Source of the DNA: Euryodendron excelsum
Lineage: Eukaryota > Streptophyta > Magnoliopsida > Ericales > Pentaphylacaceae
Direction: 5' to 3'
Assembly: GCA_033060915.1 (NCBI GenBank)
Contig: CM065394.1
Location: 13,993,501-14,057,500, forward strand
DNA length: 64,000 nt
Positions 47,803 to 58,528 of this stretch are shown here, in pieces; positions within the stretch are counted from its first letter, which is position 1, and the number at the start of each line of letters is the position of its first letter. A model generated the notes under the pieces. The model ran no database searches, had not been told where the DNA came from, and saw only the letters and a list, made by a program, of their open reading frames with translations. The position numbers and the translations under genes are program-made.

Positions 47803-47807
47803 ACCAA
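47803..47807. repeat. Target-site duplication ACCAA, right copy (element D)
   Basis: Exact copy of 30029-30033. The flanks read continuously as CCA-rich sequence when D is removed. Confidence 0.92.
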
Positions 47808-48440
47808 CCACCGCTATCGTTTCTCAACACGCTGCCACTCCCACTTCCACCACCCTAGCACCATCACCACTATCTCGTGATTCACATCATTCAATTCCAA
47901 ATGCTTAACCATTGTAACTAATGAGAATAGTCATTCAATTATCATGTGAGTCCATGACAATCAAACAATAGAATAAGAATGGACATTGTATTCCATTCTA
48001 GCTTTATTCTATTCCCACTGTCAATGTATTCACATTCTATTCTATTCGTGCGTGCATTACCGAACATAGCCTTATTTATTTATTTATTTTTTAGGTGAAA
48101 CACCACAATACACAACACTACCCGTTCAAACATAGCCTTATTTGAATCAAATTGGGGACTGTTTATTTACTAGCCGGTTGGAGTTCTCGGGTGAACACAA
48201 TTCCGAACCACGTATCGAACCAGTTGGCCCGGAAAGAAAATAGCCGTTTTTGCCTTTGCCCTCTCTGCAAAACCCTCTCTCTTTATGTCTATCACCTCAT
48301 GGAGGAATCCTGACATTCGACGAGTTTTTCTCGGTCCACAATGAGTCCTTCAGTAGATACGCACACCTGAGTTCATACTTTAGGCAAAAACCAACACTAC
48401 ACAATCATTATCATACACAACAAGAAGAGCAACAACGACA
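47808..48440 (+). promoter_or_regulatory. CDKD upstream region and 5' UTR
   Basis: The only sequence between element D and the CDKD start codon. It has a CCA-rich start, an ATTTATTT-rich patch (48071-48092) and a CT-rich segment (48252-48300) plausible as 5' UTR. I see no clear TATA box and cannot place the transcription start. Confidence 0.45.
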
Positions 48441-48551
48441 ATGTCTGAAGTGGATCACTTGCTGGCTAAGAAGGTCGCCGATCGGTACCTGAAGCGTGAA
48501 GTCCTCGGCGAAGGCACCTATGGAGTCGTCTACAAAGCCATCGACACCAAG
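48441..48551 (+). CDS. CDKD: CDKD exon 1
   Basis: Codons 1-37, [11 protein letters not shown] to IDTK, including the glycine-rich loop. The start is the only ATG in frame with the kinase, and the donor is AAG/GTACAT. Confidence 0.92.
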
Positions 48552-51500
48552 GTACATCTAGGGTTTCAATGATCTACGTCTGTGCACTTTTGAGTTTTTT
48601 GCAGTGGGGGCGTTTGGTTGCTAGGGAAACACAGGAAAAACCAAAATTTGTGGTTTCTGTTTCTTTTCTCTTTCCCCCTTGTTTTTGATTTCTAAAGTGA
48701 TGTAAAATGATACTGAATTAAGTAAAGGATATTACTTAACAATTAAGGAAGAATTTTTCGTCGTCTGCATTAATTTATCCTGCTGTTTGGTGCGTCAGAA
48801 ATTGGAGGAAAAGATACTAAAATAAGGATGCTAGTTTTTTTTTTTGTTTTGTTCTTCATGTTAGGGAGAAATATAATTGAAGGAAATCTATATGGTATCG
48901 GGCTCAGTTGATGGCTTTATTTTGTATTATAATTTTTGTTTTGTTTTGTTCCCCCCAATCTAAATTATGGAGAATTTAGTTCAGAATTCAGCTTCCTTTT
49001 TCTGTTCCTGGATTTTTTCAGCAGCTGAAGAAACAGTGAGATTTTTGGTACTTGTGTGGACAAGTGGCATTTACTGTTATAGGGTTTCAAAAAGCGGTTA
49101 AAGACCTTTTTATGTGTTTCAGAGTTTGAATCTTAGGTTTAGAGAAGTTATCAACCCATGTCATTGTAAAACATGATGAACTGTTCAATTTTATGTTTAT
49201 CATTTGCTTGTTCTGACATTTTAACTGATAGATTGGATAATACAATTACAACCGGTTGTGTTTCACGGATGGTGCATTTTGGTATCGTTTATATTAGCAG
49301 TTTTAGGGGTTTTACTTGGGTTATGAGAGAATATAAAAATAAAGAATTCTGGTTTTGAGAATCTAGTTCTTGGTTCACACAGACAGGACAGACAGTTGCA
49401 ATTAAGAAAATCCGGCTTGGGCAGCAGAAGGAAGGGGTGAATTTCACAGCTCTTAGAGAAATTAAATTGCTGAAGGAGCTCAAGGATCCAAATATAATCG
49501 AGCTGATTGACGCATTCCCTCATAAGGGAAATTTGCATCTTGTGTTTGAGTTCATGGAGACAGATCTAGAAGCTGTCATTCGTGATAGAAATATTGTTCT
49601 ATCGCCAGCTGATATAAAATCCTACCTTCAAATGACCTTGAAGGGGCTCACTTATTGCCACAAGAAATGGGTCTTGCATAGGTACATTCATTTTTTTTTT
49701 CGAGAACCTTCTTTGAGTTTTTTTGTGCTTGCTGGTATTTTGTCTCCAATATTTACTGCCTGTCCTTTTCAGGGATATGAAACCAAACAATTTGTTGATA
49801 GGAGCTCGTGGACAGCTTAAACTTGCTGATTTTGGTTTAGCGCGTATATTTGGGAGCCCAGATCGTAGGTTCACTCACCAGGTATCTTCTGCTTCTATAT
49901 TGGACAGTGATCCATGTCTAAGGAAGTCAATGGTCAAATCTAAGAGTTGCTATTGAAGCATGCTTACCCCCGCATGGCCGGGGAGCCGGGGGGTTGGCAA
50001 TAGTAGGTGGTTGTGTTTTTATAATTTGCAATTTCTTACCCCACTTGAGCAACTATTATGTAATAACAAGTTATAATGTACTGGTGGTGCCTTTGGGTGA
50101 AGAGAAAAAGCTGATGACTCCTGAATTGGTTAGAGTTTCATTTACTATAATTCAGTAAAATCATCTGGCTAAACTAGTTGTTTGAAAGGTGGGTGCTAAG
50201 AAGCCCAAACATGTTTAAGGTGTTGTATTTGCATTTGGCATGCTTCAAAACATGACTTATTATTATTTAAATTGGACATGCTTTGGAACAATGTTACGTG
50301 GAATTGGGTGTGAGTGGTAGGTGTGAGTATGTGGCTAAGTTAGACCCATCTAGTTTTCATGTCCAAGGAAATGGGACATACAAAATATTCATATATTTTA
50401 TGATATTTCTTTTATTTTATAGAATATAATAATGTTTACAAGATGCTATAAATTATTTCATGACATAGTATATGAGTTTTATGCATATTTATATGGTAAA
50501 CTCAAATTGCTAAATATTTTTGTTGGTTTTTTTTTTTTATAAATAATTTTTGTTGAGTGAATATCAATAATACATGTCAAACACTTATTCCATTCCTATA
50601 AACTTACCCAGTGTCAAAGTCCAAGTGAACGTGAGCACTTCATGCATTTTAGAAGAGTCTGGATAACATAGCTTCAGACGCTTGGGAGACACGTGTCCAT
50701 CACATAGACGCACATGGAATACATTGCAAGTTTGAAAAAATATGTTAAAATCTAACGATAAAATAAAAAATTGTAAACCTCTTTTCATTTTATTTTATTT
50801 TAAATGGTGTAATTATGGATTAAAGGATGTTTTCATGTTAGATTAGTATTGTCTTTTTTTCAATGTTTATGGTGATTTGCAGATGTTACTTTCATATGCA
50901 TAGAAAATAAAAACATATAAAGAATATATTTGTTTGCCATGTCCTTGTTGTATTGGTATATTTAGTTTTTAAAATTGCTGTATTCCGTGTCCATACATGT
51001 GTCATGTCAGTATCTGTATTTGTGCTTGTTAGGGTAGGTGATGGAGAGTATTACGTTGATATAAAACAACAAAAAAATATTCATAGAGTTCATGTTCATG
51101 TTGGATCTTACTAGGTATTACTCTAGCTATGGCTACAAGAAGCAAACTACCCTCCTCTTTTTGGGTCTCGGACCAGCCATATAAAGTTTAGATCCACAGG
51201 CAGAGTGTTATGAGAATGAATGTTATGTTATAAAAGAGAGGCCTTTGAAGGAACTCTTGATGAATATTAATAATTATGTTTTTATTTTGGATAACATAAA
51301 TAAACTTTTACTTATCAAAAGATTACTAAAGGAAATTTTATCAAGCAGAAAAGTGTCAACCTTTGAGAAGCACGGACACGGACACGAGTGTTAGACACGC
51401 TGACACAACTATTTTAAAAAAATGCAGGACACGACACGGAAGGGACACGGCAAAAATATAGATTTTTATATTTTTTTATATGTCACATATATAAATATTT

Positions 51501-54500
51501 TACAAAAAATGTGAACAATATCAAGATAACACTAATTAAAATTAAAACAACAAATTTCACTATTTAATCGGCAACTAATCATTCACAATTAGTCAATTAC
51601 ATTCCATAAAAAATGATAAAGTGATAAACTACAAAAAACATTAAAACGTGATTACACTTCATCAACTAATATAAAATCTATAAAGAACACAAAACAAATT
51701 AATCACTGATATCAGTAACATATATGTTCTTCTTCTTCTTCATCAACTTCAGTGTGCTATCTCTTCTTCTTTGATCCAACGGACTAGGGCTTTTCTCTTT
51801 CCTTCTCTCTATCTCGCACGATTGATTTGGTTTCACAAAGATCTGCCTCCTTTTCTTTATTTTCAGATTTTAAAGTTTTCTTGTTAACAAAATAAACTTC
51901 ATTTTTTAGTTTTAAAATTTATAGATAAGTCCTTGTGTGTCCCTAAAGTTTTCATAATGGAAAATGTTTGTCTAAGCCGTGTCCGATTTAAAAATAAATA
52001 GATAAAAAATCGGATATGTAAAATGGAGTGTCTGACACGTGCTCGCGCGTGTCGGTGTCCAACATGTGTTTGACATGAGTACATGTTTTACAGAATCTGA
52101 TACTTCTGGTGCTAAACATCAAGTTAAAACTTTGTAGACTTAACAATATTCAAATCTTAGAAGGATTAACCCTTTGTGTCCCCCAACAATTATACAACAA
52201 ACTCAAAAGCTCGCATAGAAAGGGCCTTTTCAGCTTACTCTGCTACAGCGGACCGTTAGCAGGGTTTTACATGATTAACTGCCTCAACACCACCAAAATA
52301 ACGACATTTATCTTCCCACCTGTGCATCGTATCAAAGGCATAAGAACTTTCAGCTTGACCTTCCTTCTCCTGTTGCTCATGTTAATCCTCCCCAACTACG
52401 AACTAATTCTGCCACAAATCTGGAAATGCCCAAGACAGAACGAGCAATGCCAGCAATAGAGCCCAAACCTTTCCTACCAGACTACCACTGTACAGTATAG
52501 GAGATGGTGATCCACCGGTTCCCCTACCTCTTTCTCAATTGCAACACCAGTTAGGGAGGACTTTCTTTTTACTTAACTTATATATGGGCAATATCTTCCC
52601 ATGGCTTTTGCCCAAAAAAGAACATCACCTTCGATAAAACTTTAGAATTCAAATCTGCTTCCAAGAAGCAACTGTGGTCGCTATTAAAATATTTTCCTTT
52701 ATACACAAAGAAGTTGAACACCGAACCTTCTTGCCTTGGAGGCGATCAATCTAAGCCCATCTTTGGCTTGCCCAAAGCCATCCAAGAAGTATGAAAACTT
52801 CACCACACCTCAATCTTCAAAACATCATGGACCTTTGAAATACAAATCCAAATCACCATGTCTCTCTGTATGAACATATTTTTCTCATTGGGGTTTGTAG
52901 CTGTTTCTGTATATCCTATCTAAGCAATATTCTTTCTCATTTGTACACCAGTTTCTTTAGGTCTCATTTCTTTGCCTTACTTGAAAATAAAACTCATTTT
53001 TGTGCTCTAATTACTCTTTAATAGGTATTTGCTCGATGGTACAGAGCGCCTGAGCTGCTGTTTGGTGCCAAGGCTTATGGTCCTGCTGTGGATGTGTGGG
53101 CTGCAGCTTGTATTTTTGCTGAACTTCTCCTACGCCGACCTTTTATGCAGGTGAACCTAGATTGTCATGCTTATTAGTTGCTACTTCATTATACGTCTTT
53201 TGATAATTTTGAAGAATGGTTTTTCTTTGTTCGGAACCTTTTGACTTCCTTATTCTGTTGTATACTTAACAGCTATACTTATTTTGCATCAAATTTCTAT
53301 AGATTATTGTGTGGTAAATATATAGGTCTCATTCTTTCATTTTTTCCTTTTGAACTTATTTCTGTAATGGGTAATTTCCTTGGAAGCTCTGAAACGTTAA
53401 TGAAACCCTTTAACATTGAAGCAGTGTATTATGGATGCCATTCTAGAATCTCTAGTTTGAACTTAATTTCGTAGAAGTCGCCATTGCAATTAATGGGAAG
53501 AAAACAGAATGCTTTTTGTGATTAGGAAGTAATTGATTTAAAACAGCATTAGGAAGCTAAGAACACTGCATCATATGGTTGAGTTTGTGATTGTTTAGGG
53601 TTAGAGAACTTGTATAGTTATTTCTTAAAGGGTGGAAGAATTATTTTAGGGTTTCTAGATGGAACAAGGTTGGAATTGGTTTGATTTGGAAGGTGTTTAC
53701 TTTCTGGAATTCTGGAGGAATTGGCTGCCAGAAATTTTGATCGCTTATTTTAGGGTTTGTGGTATTAATTGGAAGCCAAAAAGTTGGTGATGGTGTTGTT
53801 TGGTAACGTTTTTTGTTTTTATTTTTTCAAAATTTTAAAAAGCAATGATTGTTTAATGTTTTTTGGTTTTAGTTGTTTACAAAATTCTGAAAAAGAAAAT
53901 GAAAAACACCAAAATAGGTACAACGGTAACCTACAATGCCCGTTACCAGACCACAAAAAACACACAAAAATAAACAAACAACAAAAAACGAAAACTGAAG
54001 AGTGAGAAGAAAGCAATTAAGCTAAATTAAATTTAGTTTGAGAAGAGTTCTATAACAATGTGAAGTTTGTTTTATGAAAGATACTTGAGTTGTTGTAAAA
54101 TGAGGGTTATCTTGGGATGTATAATGCTTGTAGAATTGGAGTTCGGTTAGTGTTCATTATTATTTGAGTTGACATGCTATGGGAATTTGTCATTGTTGAT
54201 AGTTATCAATATAAGTACAGTCTAGAGATGAGTTGCTTGTTGAGGAAAAAAAAATGAAAAAGGAAAAAGAAGAAATAAAATTTGCCTCCTATTTAATGAG
54301 GTTTTTAGGTTGGTATTGGAAGTACAGGTGCGAGACCTGCCCTCCTCATAAGAGGACCGGGCCTCGTGCGGGGGGTGGGGGGGATGGAGCCCTGCATTTT
54401 ACTTTGTAGATCTCATTTATTAGCATTTGCATGCTACTTGTGGAAAAAATGGAAAAACTTGTTGTAGCATGCATTGTCAGTAAGAAAGATGGATTTGAGA

Positions 54501-57500
54501 GTGGTTTGGCTAAAGTAGTGGTGTGGTGGCTGGGGGCAATTATAAGGCTAGGTGTATGACGTATTTTATTTATTTACTCTTTTATAGGCAAAGGAGTATA
54601 TATAAGAAAACGCGCCACAAGGTTGCGATACAATATAGAAAAAACTAAGCTTGGAGATTAAGCTCATCTATAAAATTAAGAAGGGAAAACGATGATTCAC
54701 AAAAGTTGCCTTCACACCAAAAATGGAAACTTTGCATTGAACAATTCTTTAGCTTAGACATTGCCAAAGCTATCTCCTCAAAAGTGCGTCTATTTCTCGC
54801 TCCATAAGAACCACATAACACACAACAGAGCCACCGTCCAAGCTCTCTTCTTCCTCTTCAATTTACATCCTGCCACCCAACTCTCCAAAAGCTGAATGGC
54901 AGATGCTGGCATCACCTAATTAATATTGTAGATATCTCATATCCACCCGCTTCACACATTAGCCTCATACTTTCACCTAGAGGCTCTCCATGCATACCAC
55001 ATAGGCTGCGACACGTGTTGGGGACGCCAAAGGGTACATGTCCAAGTCATTGCAAGTTCAAGATGACAAATGGGGTGCAAATAGCAATGTATGCATCAAG
55101 GACCACAAGCACTTCGTGTGTACTCTGGCCTATGTACTGCGTCACTAATTCACCAAACCATCTCACCGCACTCCTAGCCTAGGCTATGAGGCAAGCCTAA
55201 GTAAGTCTGAATTACTTGTTCAGCTGGCACTGTGGGATTTCTAGGACTTATGGCTTGGTGGCTTAGGATGAAGGCATAGCCTTGGTGTTGCATCCCACTT
55301 GGGTCTAACCTCTTTTAAGCCACTCTAACTAAGAGATGGAGACTTCTCCATTTGAAACTCTAATTTCCTTTCCTAATAGAGAAATGACTCTTTGACTAAT
55401 AGGGAAAGGACTCTTATGGATATGCTTTATCATTGGTGAGTTCTATCCTACTTGGGCTCTACCTCTTGGCTCTATATAAGAGACCCTTGGCTCCCTTCTA
55501 ATACATTCACTCATTCATTTACCACTTACACTTATACATTGCTCTTGCTCCTACTACCTGTCTCTCTCCCTCTCTAGTTTTGGATGCGTAACCTAACACC
55601 CCCCCCCCCCCCCACCCCCCCCCCCCCCCCACCCCCACCATGCTCAAAGCACTGGTGTTCCTTCAGGCACTCTTGGAGGCTAGAGCAATACCCTCATTGG
55701 GCTCAAAGCACTCGTGTTCCTTCAGGCACTCCTGGAGGCTAGAGCAATACCCTTATTGGGCACCCCTACGACACCAGCTATAGGGATCTCTCTGGCTGCC
55801 CCACTTGGCGCTCGACCTGCTGTTGTAGCAGCCGCTCCATCTGGCGAGAATTTTGCACTGCAACAAGAAGTTTTGACATTGATTGAGCATCAATGAATCA
55901 CTATCCCTACGATGCCTAACTTGGATCATCACTCGCTATACATCATTGAAATTGCAAGCATGTCGTATCCTTTTTGATACACGGCCCTAAAATTTGTCCG
56001 TTACAATGGGAAGCATGGAAGCGCTCACAAGCATGTGGTTCACTTTGTTGAAACCTTGGGAGCCTATGGTGTTGATTGTAATTTGGACTTCATGAGTTCT
56101 ACAAATCTCCCATTGGTAGTGCTTACTTGTGGTACGCTAACGTATCACCAGGTTCAGTAATATCTTAGGAAGACATGGTCTCTAAATAGTATGCTAAATT
56201 CTTCCAAGTAGAAGAGCCTCTCATTGCTTTTCAAATAGCCAAGGAAATCCAAAAAGCAAATGTTGGCCTCTTGGTTTATGTTATGCAGTGGTTTCATGAT
56301 CGCCCAGTTGAGTGTTCTGAGCTAGTTACTAGCCCAATCTGGTTAAGATCTGCCTGGAAGAGGTGCACAAAAGAGTACAACCTTTCGAGAACTGCCAGAA
56401 TTTCGGAAAAGAATCTTGTCATGCCATTAACAGTCTTTAGAAGTGCCAGAATTTTAGAAAAAATCTTGTCAAACATCCTACTGAGATTGTTGCGTTCGGT
56501 CATGAACCACGACAAACTTTAGGCTTTTTTTGGTTTGACTTAGGGGTTGGCAAGATCAAATCTCCCACGAAGTTGCACATAATTGATGTAAACATCACAT
56601 CCCATTTATTGCTTGGCCGAATTTGGATTCACCTGGACAAGATTATTCCCTTCACCTTTTACCAATGTAGTAAAGGAATTTTGAAAGGAGATGTCGTGAA
56701 GATTCTTGCATCAACAATCCCTTTTACGCTGACGAAGCATAGAAGCACACTTTATAGATTCAGTCTTTTTCAACGAGGTGGCTAATGAGGAAAGTGCTTC
56801 TGAGCCACTTAATCCTATCCCTCTCCCAAACTTGGAAGAAAGAAAGGGACTGACTGTCCCTCCACCTCCCAAACCAAAGGAGGACAACGGACAACATCCA
56901 CCTAGAGTGCAAAGAGACCTAAGTGCACTTTGTACACCAATACGGATGAGAAGAAAGTTTAGCGATTGTGACGGTCAGTGGGGCCCCAATGAAGTGGTGC
57001 AAGAAGAAGAAGTAGAACCAGGTCAAAATCTAAAAAATATGAGTTGGAAGAAGTTAATCTAGGTGAACAAAGATCTGTCAAGCGCCCTTTCTTTGTCTCC
57101 AAAGATTTGCTTGCAAAAGAACGACGACTATTGTTAACCTTACTCTGTGAATAGCGAGACGCCTTTGCATGGAGTCACTCCCAAATGCTAGGACTAGACC
57201 CTACAATCACAATGCATAGACTCGATATATTTACTGTTGCACTCCTAGTTGAACAGTTATAACGAGTATTCCAAGACAAGTAGAACTTCAAATCAAGGAA
57301 GAAATAGCGAACAGTACATGTCAAAGACCTTGTGCGTTTGGGACGCCGAACGAGGTGCATTGAACAATGCATACATCAAAGACCGCAAGCACTTTGTGTG
57401 TACTCTGGTCTATGTATTGTATTACTGGTGCATCAAACAATCTCACTACACTTTTAGCCTAGGCTATAAGGCAAGCCTAGGTAATGCTGAACAACCAGTG

Positions 57501-58483
57501 CAACAGGCACCGCAAGAATTTTGGGACTTGTGGCTTGGTGGCCCAGGACAAAGACATCGCCTCGGTGCTGTGTCCCAAGTGGGTCTAATCACTTTCATGC
57601 TAGTCCAACTAAGAGAGAGAGACTTCTCCATTTGAGAGTTTAATTTCCTTACCTATTTGGGAAGTATACTTGTTGATAGGCCTTATCACTAATGAGTTCT
57701 ATCCTAATTGGGCTCTACCACCAGGCACTATATAAGAGACGCTTGGCTCCTTCTAAGGCATTCACTCATTCATTCACCACTTACACTCATACATTGCTTT
57801 TACTTCTATTGCCCCTCTCTCTTTGGCTTAGGCTACTTCATCCTCTATCTAGTCCTCTCCAGAACTCCCCTTCTGCCATCTGACGGGTTTTGCATCTCTT
57901 CAATAGCCCAGTGCATACCATACACGCTCATATAAATACCATTTGCTAGAGCAAATCCAATTGTTGCTTCGCTACATCACAATGCGTCACTAGATGGTCA
58001 ATAGACTCCTTTGCCTTCTGACACATACAACGTCAATTGGGAAATCTATAACCTCTCTTGACCAAATTGTCAATGGTAAGAATTGAATCTAAAGTTGCTG
58101 TCTTCATGAAAAACGCCAGCTTAGTTGGCGCCCTATTTCCAAATGCTCTATGCCATGAAAGAGCTTCTTGCCTTACTTCCTTTCAATGTGTGAGTTGATT
58201 TTACGAAAAATCTTCTCTCGTTCCTCTATTTCATCCTATCCGTCTCATTAGAGTGCACCATCGTCTCATATAAAAGAGTAAAAAACTCATCCTTCGATTC
58301 CAATTCCCAATCCTGCAAAAACTCATTATTTATAGGTTTCCCATTGTTCGTCAACTGTTGCCTGCATTCTTTGGATCACCAATTGCTACTTCCCCTTATC
58401 TTCTCCCCAAATTTCTCTTTCAAGTGAAAGCACTTTCTCTTCTCTTCCTTACAAATATGACTTACAGATTAGAAACCAACAAC

Positions 58484-58528
<45 letters not shown>

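Larger units (their letters stand above)
55000..57912 (+). mobile_element. Decayed Ty3/gypsy element in CDKD intron 4
   Basis: Two direct repeats (about 55039-55598 and 57319-57850) share AAGCACTTCGTGTGTACTCTG-like, CCTAGGCTATGAGGCAAGCC-like and CTATATAAGAGAC blocks and act as LTRs, with TATATAA at about 55473 and 57730. The outer flanks share GCATACCA (54992-54999 and 57913-57920), which contains the likely duplication. The insert splits a LINE fragment. Exact LTR ends are uncertain. Confidence 0.6.

Noticed and set aside
52109..52459. 116-codon frame in CDKD intron 3
   Set aside because: No domain, no splice-site support, lies within an intron next to a transposon-like element.
54340..54390. 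G-rich stretch in CDKD intron 4 as a promoter or CpG feature
   Set aside because: Short G runs only; nothing else supports a regulatory role, and a similar G-rich patch occurs near 49975.
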